A stretch of 64,000 nt of DNA, from NCBI GenBank assembly GCA_024349245.1, contig JALDNG010000039.1:1589001-1653000 (forward strand), given 5' to 3'. Shown piece by piece: positions 21,353 to 34,012 of the stretch. The notes below the pieces were generated by a model. The model saw only the letters and a program-made list of their open reading frames with translations. It was not told the origin of the DNA and ran no database searches. Each line of letters opens with the position of its first letter. The stretch's first letter is position 1. The DNA is from Neodontobutis hainanensis (Eukaryota; Chordata; Actinopteri; Gobiiformes; Odontobutidae). The translations under genes were made by a program, and so were the position numbers.

Positions 21353-21545
21353 TCAAATCTCCCATCAGGAGTGACACTGCCCTTTAATGGTAACAAACAT
21401 GAGACCAGAACAGCCTGGTCCAATCAGAGTTAGTTTCAGGTCTAGGGATATAAGCTAAGCTCTTACCAGTTTGAACTCAGAATTGACAGTCTTTTGGCGA
21501 AAAGCCAAAACGTCTTTACCTTGAAAAAGCAAAGTTCAGATTCTA
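21353..21545 (+). mobile_element. Penelope-like element 3'-UTR fragment
   Basis: Contains GAGACCAGAACAGCCTGGT, CTTACCAGTTTGAACTCAGA and AAACGTCTTTACCTTGAAAA. It matches, in inverted orientation, the sequence downstream of the GIY-YIG-type coding remnant at 25345-25935, so it is assigned to the same element. No coding part remains here. Confidence 0.6.
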
Positions 21546-22500
21546 TAATCTGTGTATCTATTTGAAATATGTAACCTGAACATGTGCTTTTTTTGGTTTT
21601 GGTTTCACATTGCACATATTTCATGCTTTTAGTTTTTATTCTTGCTCGCATAGAGAAACGGAATATTTGTTAGAATTATCTGCTTTTGTTCCATTTGAAA
21701 TACTGTTTCTGTTTTGATTTGACCTAATCTCAGAGTGACTTTACAGTATTCAACCTTTTATTCACAGGATAACTGATTCTGAGCCCATGTAAGTGTGGAT
21801 GTAGTAGAACAACCTTTAGCTGCGTTTGTCTCATGGCGAATATAAAGCAGATTGATTTAGGCTCCTGCTGGCCCATGGAACTTATGACAATAATGTGATG
21901 TAATGCCACTTTCACTCACCCGGAGCCCTTTAACCTCCACATAAACAACTATCAAGTTTTAGGACAAATTTAAAAAAAAAATTACAAAATACTGTAAGAT
22001 AATGCTAAAACTGTTCAAGCTCTTTGTCTGCCTAAACAAAGGAATGATTTATTATCCTGACATGGTAAATTCCAGGAAGCATGAATGGTATGTATAAAAG
22101 TGTTTGTTGTGTCATGTAAATGGAGATATTTATATAAGAAAATTGGGAAAAAATCCATCTTGAAAAAAATCATGGTAATAGCTTAGGTGTTCATCAAGGC
22201 TCTATACAAGTCACAGTGAGTGTGTCAGGCCTAATTATTAGCAACAGCTAAAGGACATACACAGTGATCCCGCAAGATTTGTGTCTGGTCCAGAGGTGAC
22301 TAGAGTAGCCTAAAATTGTACTCAAGTAAGAGTAGTGTTACTTCCAAAACTTCCGTTGCAGAGTTTACTTATGGTGCTTAAATCAGAAAGTGAGAACCAG
22401 GAAGAAGGAGAAACGAGCATGCCTGTGCATTATGTCACATCTGCTGAAACATTGCGGTTGTTTTGATTCTAATACATTCTTCTTTATTTGACTGTACAGG
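21546..22500. other. No gene seen
   Basis: AT-rich, with short random frames only. No repeat is recognised inside. Confidence 0.5.
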
Positions 22501-22501
22501 C

Positions 22502-22570
<69 letters not shown>

Positions 22571-22586
22571 CATAATCATAATAATC
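22502..22586. repeat. (TAA)n microsatellite
   Basis: About 22 uninterrupted TAA units, followed by CATAATCATAATAATC. It abuts a retroposon tail and probably grew from it. Confidence 0.95.
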
Positions 22587-22650
22587 TTTATTTTTATATA
22601 GCGCTTTTTCACTTACTGTAGTAGGCACTCAAAGCACTTTACATACATTA
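22587..22650 (-). repeat. LINE/SINE 3'-tail fragment
   Basis: TTTATTTTTATATAGCGCTT ... CTCAAAGCACTTTACATAC is a second isolated reverse-oriented L2-type tail. The TAA microsatellite lies at its 3' terminus, as is usual for these tails. Confidence 0.65.
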
Positions 22651-23151
22651 AACTATTGGGCTACAGAGGCAACCGTGGCGTTTTCAGATCAGATCAGCTC
22701 ATCCAGGCTGTTGCTGATGCAAGTATGGGTTAGAAAAAATGTGTGTGTTGTTTAAGAAGAGTGTATGTGCTGCAGATAGCATACAAATCAGGTGTAGTAG
22801 TTTCTGGTTTATAATAAACACTTGCACCAATTACATTGATTGCAATCCAATTACCAATCCATGTGTGCAGCTGAACACAAACTAACTGCATCTAATCAAC
22901 ACATGCCACTGTGTCATACTTTCAGACATAGTTTTTGAATAATAATGGATTTGAATATAGCAGTTTAATGTTCTAGTTAAGAAACTTTGTACATTATGTG
23001 TTTGTCAGGACTAAGGTAACAAATAAAATATTTCCACACAGTTTTGGATGCATTGTCAAATCCATGTTCTGGGTCTTCCCCTAGAAAGAAAATTGACTAA
23101 ACCGGTGAAATTTCCTGTAATCCTGGGCATTCTAGATGGTTAAGTTCCTCA
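22651..23151. other. No gene seen
   Basis: AT-rich sequence without recognisable features. Confidence 0.5.
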
Positions 23152-23371
23152 ACCCGGCAGTAGCTCAGTGGGTACAGCAGTCGTCCTTCAACCGGAAGGG
23201 AGGTGGTTCGATTCCCGCTCTCCCCACAGTTCATACTGTCGTCGTGTCCTTGGGCAAGACACTTAACCCACCTTGCCTCCAGTGGCTGTAACACTGGTAA
23301 TTACTGTAGGACAATGTAAGTCGCTTTGGATAAAAACGTCAGCTAAATGAATAAATGTAAATGTAAATGTA
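23152..23371 (+). mobile_element. tRNA-headed SINE
   Basis: The head has A-box TAGCTCAGTGGG and B-box GGTTCGATTCC. The body has CCTTGGGCAAGACACTTAAC. The tail AGTCGCTTTGGATAAAAACG leads into (AAATGT)n. Both Pol III boxes look usable. Related minus-strand copies are at 25143-25340 and 26960-27092. Confidence 0.8.
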
Positions 23372-24213
23372 AACCCCCAGGTTGTGGGGGCGTTACAATT
23401 TCATTATCCTCTTACATCTCTGTCGGTCATGGGCAAATTTCAATGAACTCCTCTTAGCAATGTTGCCTACCCATTTCTTCCTTTGACAGCCTCTTCTTCT
23501 TCCTTCCTGGACTGTTCCCTGAAGTATTGTCTTTTACGGACTATTTCTTCTAGTCATAATTCCATAACATTGTAGTTTTTGTTACTGGACAATGGTCAGC
23601 AAGTCTTCACAGTCACCAATTGATTAATTGATTCTGTCTCTGACTTTTGCATTTGTTATCTGTAAGTCATTTATAAGTAATTAGTTAATAACGACTTAAT
23701 ATTTACAAAACATGCATTAATGATCAGTAAGTGATGTGTTAACAGTTTATGTATGTTTTCTTAATTTAGTTACAAGTTCATATTCATTTTTAAACAACAC
23801 AATACTAATATTTTAACTTCGGAAGAGTTCAGAAATCAATATTTGGTGGAATAACCCTGATTTTGAATCACATTTTCCTGAGTCTTGGCATGCTCTCCAC
23901 CAATCGTCTCTTAATTTTTTCCAAAAATTTATTTCTGCTACTTTGTACTTGTTACAATGGAAAAGTGTCAATATAAATCCTCTGCAAATCCTTTTTTTGG
24001 AGCTTACAGTAATCTTCTTTACAGTCATTCCTTAAAAGGGTTTAAAATATAATAAGTAAATTATTATTAAAAGTTACTGCACAAAAACATTTATTTCAAA
24101 AACGCAGTAACAAAATAACATGTTTTTCATTAATAATTATCACAACACACAACCTGTAACTGGCAGACTCTTTCGCTGACAAAAGTACCATAGATACCAC
24201 TGAAAGTGCAACA
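23372..24213. other. No gene seen
   Basis: AT-rich. Short open frames (for example 71 codons, 23813-24028, minus) have no motif. Confidence 0.5.
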
Positions 24214-24696
24214 TCACGTGTCACATTTAATGTCATAAATGTGACGACCTAAGGGTCCATTGGGGTATTCTTTTGCTAACCACTTGTACCACTCAATAAC
24301 TGCAAGGTGGTCCACTAGTAATTCTTCTGTGCGATTTCCCCTGAGCCTCCACACTTTTTCCTTGTAGGTTCCCCATGCCCCTTCATATATATTTCATATA
24401 TGTGCTCCTGTCTGGGCATCGACAAATGCCACACTGTGGTTCACAGTATAATGCCTGTAACTGAGCTGGGGCAAAGGATGTCTGTAAGCCCTCCACTCAT
24501 CACTGAGAATAACAGATGCTCTCTTGGTATGGTGAGCAATTAGTAGAATCAGTTCCCTTCTGGTTCCCCTTTCCACCAAGCACAAAACTAGTTTTGCATA
24601 TTTGTATCCTTGGTATTTTCCCACCAGCATGCCAAAAACCCACTTCCTCCTTTTCCATTCCCACCATCTTTTTCTTTTGCATTCAGTTAATAAGTT
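24214..24696 (-). pseudogene. Merlin (IS1595/ISXO2-like DDE) transposase, one nonsense codon
   Basis: C-terminal half of a Merlin-superfamily transposase. In order: a Lys/Arg/Trp-rich stretch and WVFG (about 24640), E-R-G, then SDEW at 24493-24504 (second catalytic Asp), YRHYTVNHS, FVDAQTGAH, then EGAW at 24373-24384 (catalytic Glu), KEKVWRLRGNRTEE, and a natural stop at 24214-24216. All lie in one frame, broken by a single TGA at 24394-24396 between the SDEW and EGAW boxes. The first catalytic Asp region, expected just upstream of the basic stretch, is not visible in frame, and the N-terminal part near 24780-24977 is in another frame. An otherwise well-preserved relic. Confidence 0.75.
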
Positions 24697-25142
24697 TCAG
24701 ATGTTTCTTTCCCTTGACCAGCTTGTTCAACTTTCTAGATAAACTTCGCAGCATCTTTTTAACATCTTGTAAGTGTAGGTCACCTCTGGTATCTCACCCA
24801 CAGATTATGTGTGTGGACCACCAATAACATAAAAACTGTACAGCGGATGTCACCAATACACAGCTGACCACCACCAAACTCCACCCTACAGTCACACAGA
24901 TTCATACAACAGAGCTCTGGTGAAATAAATTTGGAACATTTATAAAAGACAGTAACTGAAAGTGCATTACCAATCACTTTGTAAAGGAATTCTGATTTTT
25001 CACTTCACTCCTCAGGTTCAGATTAGAAGTGATGATCAAAAAAACACTATGATTCAGTACCTTGTTCAATTTTAATAACAGCTCACATATACAGTACATG
25101 GCAACGAGCTGACAACAGAACATTCACCAGAGTGGTTTCCTG
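24697..25142. other. Probable remains of the Merlin element and flank
   Basis: Upstream of the transposase. A minus-strand frame (24780-24977) might be decayed N-terminal coding sequence, but I see no firm motif. CACACAGATTCATACAACAG at 24893 resembles the minisatellite core found from 27817. Confidence 0.35.
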
Positions 25143-25340
25143 CTACATTTACATTAGTCATTTACCAGATGCTTTTATCCAAAGCGACTTACATTGAGCT
25201 TCAATTCACCAGTTTACAACTGGAACACCGCTGGAGGCAAGGTGAGTTAAGTTATCTTGCCCAAGGACACAACGACAGTATGAACTGTGGGGAGAGTGGG
25301 AATCGTACCGCCAGCTTTTCAGTTAGAGGACGACTGCTCT
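25143..25340 (-). mobile_element. tRNA-headed SINE, head-truncated
   Basis: Reverse complement of the 23152-23371 family: tail TACATTTACATTAGTCATTT, then AAGCGACTTACATTG and CTTGCCCAAGGACACAACG. It stops at CGACTGCTCT, where the Penelope-like 3' end begins. Confidence 0.75.
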
Positions 25341-25344
25341 GAAG

Positions 25345-25935
25345 CAAAAGCATCTAGACTCAGTTTTCAAGGTGAAGACGTTTTGTAAAAGAGAGTTTAT
25401 CAATTCTGAGATCAACTGGTAAGAAAGCTGAGTTTTATCTCTAGAGGGAGGGGTTTCACCTGAAACCAAACTTGATGTAACCAGGCTGTTCTGGTCTCAT
25501 AGTGGTTGACCATGAAAGGGAAGTGTGACTCCTGATGTGAGAGTCGTTAAAGGCTCAGGTGAGTCGTTAGTGTCACTGTTACATTCAGGTGCAGTGTTTG
25601 TTGTTCTAGGGTGAAACTGTTTTGTTTTAGGTTTCAGAACACTGTTATAAATACTAGGCAACATGAATCTGAGTTTACCTCCTCTGTTCAAAGAGGGCTT
25701 TTTTCCATTTTAACAAAAATGGGTTCCTTCACCCCTCTCTCAAACAATCTGGCCCCTCTGGCCAAAATTGCTGTCCTCAAAGGAGTGTCCTTTCTCTTTG
25801 AGGTGGAGGTGAACTGCAGACTCAGGTCCAGGATTGGCTCTTCTGTGCTGATACATCCTCTTGGCTCTTGGAGACAAAATGTCTACACCTTAAAAACTGA
25901 GTCCAGATGCTTTTGCTTTAACCTTTTCTTTAATT
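25345..25935 (-). pseudogene. Penelope-like (GIY-YIG) retroelement, C-terminal remnant and 3' UTR
   Basis: Reading the minus strand, decayed coding sequence gives HLHLKEKGHSFED, then an ERG-V-K-E box, then NRGGKLRFMLPSIYN. These blocks typify the end of fish RT/GIY-YIG retroelement proteins. They lie in two frames with a stop between them (near 25770). The 3' UTR follows (25345-25560), with CCAGAACAGCCTGG and AAACGTCTTCACC motifs on the minus strand. Family assignment comes from recalled motif patterns, not a search. Confidence 0.6.
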
Positions 25936-26191
25936 TACAATTACATTTACAGTAACTACACTTCTTTAGACATTATTTTGGCCAATTTTGGTTTGAAATT
26001 ATGTCAAACTTGCTGGATAACTGTTGGGGCATTAAAGGTGTTAAAGCGGGTGTTTTCTGACAACTGAGAAACCTTGTTTTGTTTAGCTCTTTAGCCATTT
26101 TTCTCCTCTTCCGATATTCCTCAAAATAATATTTTATTTTGAACCAACCTGCTTCAGGTTGTTTCTCAGCCATTTCGCAACATTGTGGTCA

Positions 26192-26560
26192 TGTTAGGAT
26201 TTTTCTATTAAGATGCATCTTTAGAACTGTTTACACTTGTTAGTTGTTAACTTTGCATTTTACACTGCACCCAAGATTAGGACACTGAATACCTCATATG
26301 TTGAAACCAGTTAGAACCAGTTTTGTCACAGCTGACTGAACACAGTGGAAATCTACTGATACTGTGGCAGGAAGTGCCCCCTCCTGTGTGAGGTGTGGCC
26401 AAAGGTTAGGATCCCTAGAGTATTGAGTTGACCAGGGGCACAACACGTGGGCTGACCATGTTAGCACATGTTTTGTGTCCCAGCGCTGACTTATAACGTT
26501 TTCTGAGTGGAATCAAACAGACAAACTTTATACCAAAAGAGCCGGGAGGATCTGTTTTCG
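26192..26560 (+). repeat. Dispersed repeat, possible solo LTR (copy 2)
   Basis: Matches 17431-17775: identical TGTTAGGATTTTTCTATTAA start, TTTGCATTTTACACTGCACC, GTGTGAGGTGTGGCCAAAG, and CCAAAAGAGCCGGGAGG near the end. It carries an extra segment around 26290-26310. No internal region and no clear target duplication. Confidence 0.5.
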
Positions 26561-26959
26561 TTTTCGGGTAACCGTCAGAACAGCCAAAGTGAAGCAGCAA
26601 TGCATAAAGGCCGTGGATAGCGCCAGGTGCTATCTAAACACACTGTCTACACATGCGCAGCAACTGGAACGCGCGTGTATAATGTAACACACGTAGTAAA
26701 GGTGATTGAGAAGCCAAAGGGCCAATGGAAAATGCTCACTAAGCGTCTATGATTGGTTAATGTTTTTTTGGCACCTCAGAGTACAAAGTAAATCAATTTT
26801 TATTTTTTAGATTATATAGAAAAAATGTAATACTAAGTCATCCTCTGTAATGCTTTAGGAAATTTATCTCTGACACTAGAAAATATATATTTAATCTGAT
26901 GAGGTCTTAACTGCTATGTAACTGTTACCTTCTCCTACCACCACCAAACACAGCTCTAC
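26561..26959. other. No gene seen
   Basis: Unassigned sequence with no recognisable motif. Confidence 0.5.
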
Positions 26960-27092
26960 AGTCACACACAAGGTGGGCAAGGTGGGTTAAGTGTCTTGCC
27001 CAAGGACACAACAACAGTATGAACAGGGCAGAGAGGGATTCAAACTGCCAACCTTCCGGTTATAGGACGACTGCTCTACCACTGAGCTACTT
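26960..27092 (-). mobile_element. SINE fragment
   Basis: GGTGGGTTAAGTGTCTTGCC then CAAGGACACAACAACAG, and the head complement GACGACTGCTCTACCACTGA. Same SINE class as 23152-23371, lacking its tail. Confidence 0.7.
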
Positions 27093-27336
27093 TTAAGAAA
27101 AAGGAAAAAAGTAGGGTGCGTATGCCAGTTTGGCAACATAATTATACTACTCTAGGCAAACATTTTCCCAACAATGTTGTTGTTGCACAACATTTAAAAT
27201 TGGCAGCAGTGTTATTGTCATGTTATCAAGGTTGGCAAAGGCCATAGTTACAAAGGCTACACTAGCTCACGTAAAGCATGTTGTAATCTTCTGACTTGTC
27301 TTAGCTTAGCTTTAGAAAAAACACATGAGAACGTGG

Positions 27337-27338
<2 letters not shown>

Positions 27339-27404
<66 letters not shown>
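27339..27404. repeat. (AT)33 microsatellite
   Basis: Sixty-six bases of uninterrupted TA/AT. Confidence 0.97.
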
Positions 27405-27407
<3 letters not shown>

Positions 27408-27816
27408 TCTGTTTACAAAAGTTTTCAGTTGAGATGGAATCAGTGGAAAAAAAAAACTTCTGTATGAGGCTGAGTTTGTTTGTCAGAGGACTTTGTTTTG
27501 TTTGTGTCAGGGGTGAGCAGAGATAAAACAGTCTCACATGTGAACTATTCAGATGCACCACAAAGACTGGTGTCATTTTTTTACCTCTTCTTTGTGTTCT
27601 TTGTTAAGATAAATCACTTATTCCACATCAAACTTCAGGAGGAACTGTGTGGAGCGTCAAAGATCTCCTGGGAAACGCAGAATATGCTCAATTCACTTTC
27701 CTCTTCAAATAATTTTTTTGTGAAGCATCAACTGAAAAAACAGCATTTTAAAAAGATAACATTTTATAGTTTATACAGATTATTATTATACATTTATTTA
27801 ATTAATTGGGACAGTG
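27405..27816. other. Unassigned sequence before the minisatellite
   Basis: No gene recognised. An open frame starts at 27480 and runs into the minisatellite to 28292. Its first 110 codons are non-repetitive but show no known motif, and the rest is repeat. Confidence 0.5.
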
Positions 27817-28278
27817 TATCCATACACCATAGCAACATTCTCACAGATTCATACACCAGAGTGACATTCACACATTTATACACCAGAACAACATTCACAC
27901 ATTCATACACCAGAGCGACATTCACACATTCATACACCAGAGCAACATTCACACGTTCATACACCAGAACGACATTCACAAACATTCGTACATCAGAACG
28001 ACATTCACAGACATTCATACACCAGAACAACATTCACACATTCATACACCAGAGCAACATTCACACGTTCATACACCAGAGCAACATTCACACGTTCATA
28101 CACCAGAACGACATTCATACACCAGAGCGACATTCACACATTCATACACCAGAGCGACATTCACACGTTCATACACCAGAACGACATTCACAAACATTCA
28201 TACACCAGAGCAACATTCACACATTCATACACCAGAGCAACATTCACACACATTCATACATCAGAGCGACATTCACAC
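27817..28278 (+). repeat. Minisatellite, proximal block
   Basis: First units of the array, starting at CCATACACCATAGCAACATT. Core ATTCATACACCAGAGCRAC (19 bp), usually with spacer ATTCACAC (27-bp unit). Many units here read ACACGTTC in the spacer, a local variant. The block ends at the solo LTR. Confidence 0.95.
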
Positions 28279-28857
28279 TGTCATGGTCATAAGGCCCGGA
28301 ACTTGGAAGACTCCAATCCAACACCAGACACAAGTAGAGGAGTAACCAATGGTTTATTTAGCCAGGAAAATACAAAACAAAAAAAAATTGAGGAAACAAG
28401 GCCAGGGTCCGAGCATGCAAAATTTCAAAAGGAGGTAACAAAAGACTGCAGGGCAAGGAAACACGAGTAGATAAATATTCACAGAACACACAGGGTAAAA
28501 CAGAAATCCACAGAGGTAACACAAGGAAAAACCAGACAACAGACTTACGGTGTAGAAGACAATGACCGGGCTAAGAGCCACGGGGCACACAGGTATATAT
28601 AGACACAGACAACAAGGGACAGGTAAAACCTATTAGGGCGGAGCAGGTAACCACACAGAAGGGAAAACCAGACAGAAATTAAGTCAGACGACACAGACTT
28701 GGGTGAGACACATCACAATAAAACCCAGGAAACCAAATACAAACTTGAAACAAAATCAGATATATTAAAGACACAGGACATAAGAACCAAAACAGGCAAG
28801 AACACAGATACGCTGACAAAACTGACTGACTACAAACACCAGGCGGGGATTCTGACA
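28279..28857 (-). mobile_element. Solo LTR inserted into the minisatellite
   Basis: 579 bp. On the minus strand it begins TGTCAGAATCCCCGCC and ends GACCATGACA, so it has TG...CA ends with short inverted terminal bases. It carries a TATA-like TCTATATATAC (about 28592-28602) and an AATAAA polyadenylation signal (complement near 28351), in the right order for an LTR. CACAC flanks both ends (28274-28278 and 28858-28862), compatible with a 5-bp target duplication, although the host repeat is CA-rich. No internal region. Gypsy or ERV origin cannot be told apart. Confidence 0.75.
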
Positions 28858-31800
28858 CACACATTCAAACACCAGAGCAACATTTGCACACCAGAGCAAC
28901 ATTAATACAGCAGAGCGACATTCATACACATTCATACACCAGAGCAACATTCACACATTCATACACCAGAGCGACATTCACACATTTATACACCAGAGCA
29001 ACATTCATACACCAGAGCGACATTCACACATTCATACACCAGAGCGACATTCACACATTCATACACCAGAGCGACATTCACACATTCATACACCAAAGCG
29101 ACATTTAAAAATTCATACACCAGAGCAACATTCATACACCAGAGCGACATTCATACACCAGAGAAACATTCACACACCAGAGCGACATTCATACATCTGA
29201 GCAACACTCTCACACATTTATACACCAGAGCGACATTCACACACATTCATACACCAGAGCGACATTCACACACATTCATACACCAGAACAACATTCACAC
29301 ATTCATACACCAGAGCGACATTCACACATTCATACACCAGAGCAACACTCACACATTCATACACCAGAGCAACACTCACACATTCATACACCAGAGCGAC
29401 ATTCACACATTTCATACATCAGAGCGACATTCACACACATTCATACACAGAAAGAGCAACATTCATACACCAGAGCAACATTCACACATTCATACACCAG
29501 AGCAACATTCATACACCAAAGCGACATTTCACAAAATTCATACACCAGAGCGACATTCATACACCAGAGCAACATTCACAAACCAGAGCGACATTCATAC
29601 ACCAGAGCAACACTCTCACACATTCCTACACCAGAGCGACATTCACACACATTCATACACTAGAGCAATTTTCTCACACATTCATACACGAGAGCAACAT
29701 TCACACATTCATACACCAGAGCAACATTCATACACCAGAACAACACTCACACATTCATACACCAGAGCGACATTCACACATTTCTACACATCGGAGCGAC
29801 ATTCACACACATTCATACACCAGAGCGACATTCACACATTCATACACCAGAGCGACATTCACACATTTCTACACATCGGAGCGACATTCACACACATTCA
29901 TACACCAGAGCGACATTCATACACCAGAACAACACTCACACATTCATACACCAGAGCAACATTCACACATTCATACACCAGAACAACATTCACACATTCA
30001 TACACCAGAGCGACATTCACACATTCATACACCAGAGCAACACTCACACATTCATACACCAGAGCAACATTCACACATTCATACACCAGAGCAACACTCA
30101 CACATTCATACACCAGAGCGACAGTCACACATTTCTACACATCGGAGCGACATTCACACACATTCATACACCAGAGCAACATTCATACACCAGAGCGACA
30201 TTCACACATTCATACACGAGAGCAACATTCCTACACCAAAGCGACATTTAAAAATTCATACACCAGAGCAACATTCATACACCAGAGCAACATTCACACA
30301 CCAGAGCGACATTCATACACCAGAGCAACACTCTCACACATTCCTACACCAGAGCGACATTCATACACCAGAGCAACATTCACACACCAGAGCGACATTC
30401 ATACACCAGAGCAACACTCTCACACATTCCTACACCAGAGCGACATTCACACACATTCATACACTAGAGCAATTTTCTCACACATTCATACACGAGAGCA
30501 ACATTCACACATTCATACACCAGAGCGACATTCACACATTCATACACCAGAGCGACATTCATACACCAGAGCAACATTCACACATTCATACACCAGAGCG
30601 ACATTCACACATTCATACACCAGAGCGACATTCATACACCAGAGCAACACTCACACATTCATACACCAGAGCAACATTCACACATTCATACACCAGAGCG
30701 ACATTCATACACCAGAGCGACATTCACACATTCATACACCAGAGCAACATTCATACACCAGAGCGACATTCACACATTCATACACCAGAGCGACATTCAC
30801 ACATTCATACACCAGAGCGACATTCACACATTCATACACGAGAGCAACATTCATACACCAGAGCGACATTCATACACCAGAGCGACATTCATACACCAGA
30901 GCAACACTCACACATTCATACACCAGAGTGACATTCACACATTCATACACGAGAGCAACATTCATACACCAGAGCGATATTCATACACCAGAGCAACATT
31001 CATACACCAGCGCAACATTCACACACATTCATACACCAGAGCGACATTCACACACATTGATACACCATAGCGACATTCAGACATTCATACACCAGAGCGA
31101 CATTCACACACATTCATACACCATAGCGACATTCAGACATTCATACACCAGAGCGACATTCACACATTCATACACAAGAGCAACATTAATACACCAGCGC
31201 AACATTCACACACATTCATACACCAGAGCGACATTCATACATTCATACACAAGAGCAACATTCATACACCAGCGCAACATTCACAGACATTCATACACCA
31301 GAGCGACATTCACACACATTCATACACCATAGCGACATTCAGACATTCATACACCAGAGCAACACTCTCACACTTTTATACACCAGAGCGACATTCACAC
31401 ACATTCATACACCAGAGCAACACTCTCACACTTTTATACACCAGAGCGACATTTAAAAAATCATACACCAGAGCAACATTCATACATCAGAGCGACATTC
31501 ATACACCAGAGCGAGTTTCAAACATTCATACACCAGAGCAACATTCACACACCAGAGCGACATTCATACACCAGAGCGACATTCACACATTCATACACCA
31601 GAGCAACTCTCTCACACTTTTATACACCAGAGCGACATTCACACACATTCATACACCAGAGCGACATTTAAAACTTCATACACCAGTGCAACATTCATAC
31701 ACCAGAGCGACATTCATACACCAGAGCGACATTCAAGTATTCATACACCAGAGCAACATTCACACACCAGAGCGACACTCTCACACATTCATACACCAGA

Positions 31801-34012
31801 GCGACACTCTCACACATTCATACACCAGTGCAACATTCACACATTCATACACCAGAGCGACATTCTCACATTCATAAACCAGAGCGACATTCACACACAT
31901 TCATACACCAGAGAAACACTCTCACACATTCATACACCAGTGCAACATTCACACATTCATACACTAGAGCAACATTCACACATTCATACAGCAGAGTGAC
32001 ATTCAGACAAATTCCTACACCAGAGCCACATTCAGAAACATTCATACACCAGAGCGACATTCACACATTTATACACCAGAGCAACATTTATACACCAGAG
32101 TGACATTTACACATTCATACTCCAGAGCAACACTCTCACACTTTTATACACCAGAGCGACATTTAAAAATTCATACACCAGAGCAACATTCATACACCAG
32201 AGCGACATTCATACACCAGAGCGACATTTACACATTCATACACCAGAGCGACATTCACACATTCATACACCAGAGCCACATTAACACATTCATACACCAG
32301 AGCGACATTCACACATTTAGACACCAGAGCAATATTCATACACCAGAGCGACATTCACACATTCCAACACCAAAGCGACATTTAAAATTTCATACACCAG
32401 AGCAACATTCAAAAACCAGAGCGACATTCATACATTCATACACCAGAGCAACACTCTCACACATTTATACACAAGAGCGACATTCACACACATTCATACA
32501 CCAGAGCAACACTAACACATTCATACACCAGAACAACATTCACACATTCCTACACCAGAGCGACATTCACACACATTCATACACCAGAGCAATTTTCTCA
32601 CACATTCATACACCAGAGCGAAATTTACACATTCATACACCAGAGCGACATTCACACATTCATACACCAGAGCGACATTTACACATTCATACACCAGAGT
32701 GACATTTACACATTCATACACGAGAGCAACATTCACACATTCATACACCAGAGCAACACTCACACATTCATACACCAGAGCAACACTCACACATTCATAC
32801 ACCAGAGCGACATTCACACATTTCTACACATCGGAGCGACATTCACACACATTCATACACGAGAGCAACATTCATACACAAGAGCGACATTCACATATTC
32901 ATACACCAGAGCGACATTTACACATTCCTACACCAAAGCGACATTTAAAAATTCATACACCAGAGCAACATTCATACACCAGAGCGACATTCATACACCA
33001 GAGCAACATTCACACACCAGAGCAACACTCTCACACATTCATACACCAGAGCAACATTCACACATTCCTACACCAGAGCGACATTCACACACATTCATAC
33101 ACCAGAGCAATTTTCTCACACATTCATACACATACACGTACACCAGAGCGACATTTACACATCACACATTCATACACCAGAGCGACATTCACACATTCAT
33201 ACACCAGAGCGACATTCACACATTCATACACCAGAGCAACATTCACACATTCATACACCAGAGCAACATTCATACACCAGAGCGTAATTCACACATTCAT
33301 ACACCAGAGCAACATTCATATACCAGAGCGACATTCAAACACCAAAGCAACATTCACACATTCACACACCATAGCGACATTCAGACATTCATACACCAGA
33401 GTGACATTCATACACCAGAGCCACAATCAGACACATTCCTACACCAGAGCCACATTCATACACATTCATACACCAGAGCGACATTCATACACCAGAGCGA
33501 CATTCACACATTTATACACCAGAGCAACACTCTCACACATTCATACACCAGAGCGACATTTAAAAATTCATACACCAGAGCGACATTCATACACCAGAGC
33601 GACATTCACACATTCATACACCAGAGTGACATTCACACATTCATAAACCAGAGCAACATTCACACACCAGAGTGAAATTCATACACCAGAGCGACATTCA
33701 CACATTCATACACCAGAGCGACATTCACACACAGTCATACACCAGAGCGACATTTACACATTTATACACAAGAGCAACCTTCACACATTCCTACACCAGA
33801 GCGACATTCACACACATTCAGACACCAGAGCGACATTCACACACATTCATACACCAGAGCAACATTCACACATTCCTACACCAGAGCGACATTCACACAC
33901 ATTCATACACCAGAGCAATTTTCTCACACATTTATACACGAGAGCAACATTCACACATTCATACACCAGAGCGACATTCACACATTCATACACGAGAGCA
34001 ACATTCATACAC
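28858..34012 (+). repeat. Minisatellite, second block
   Basis: Same 19/27/29-bp units, heterogeneous. Marker variants in this part include ATTTAAAAATTCATACACC (for example 29104, 30244 and 32162), ATTTCTACACATCGGAGCG (29780, 29866, 30131, 32820) and ACACTCTCACAC. Variants at the single CpG of each core (GCGAC, GCAAC, GTGAC) are mixed. Confidence 0.95.

Noticed and set aside
27480..28292. 270-codon frame running from unique DNA into the minisatellite
   Set aside because: No recognisable domain or start context. The second half is repeat, and the frame ends in the solo LTR.
28354..28590. Hydrophobic 78-codon minus-strand frame
   Set aside because: Entirely inside the solo LTR; a chance frame in T-rich LTR sequence.
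29898..30128. Antisense open frames (repeats of VNVALVYEC) in the array
   Set aside because: The only open antisense phase of the same repeat; it has no start codon of its own and breaks wherever a 19- or 29-bp unit occurs.
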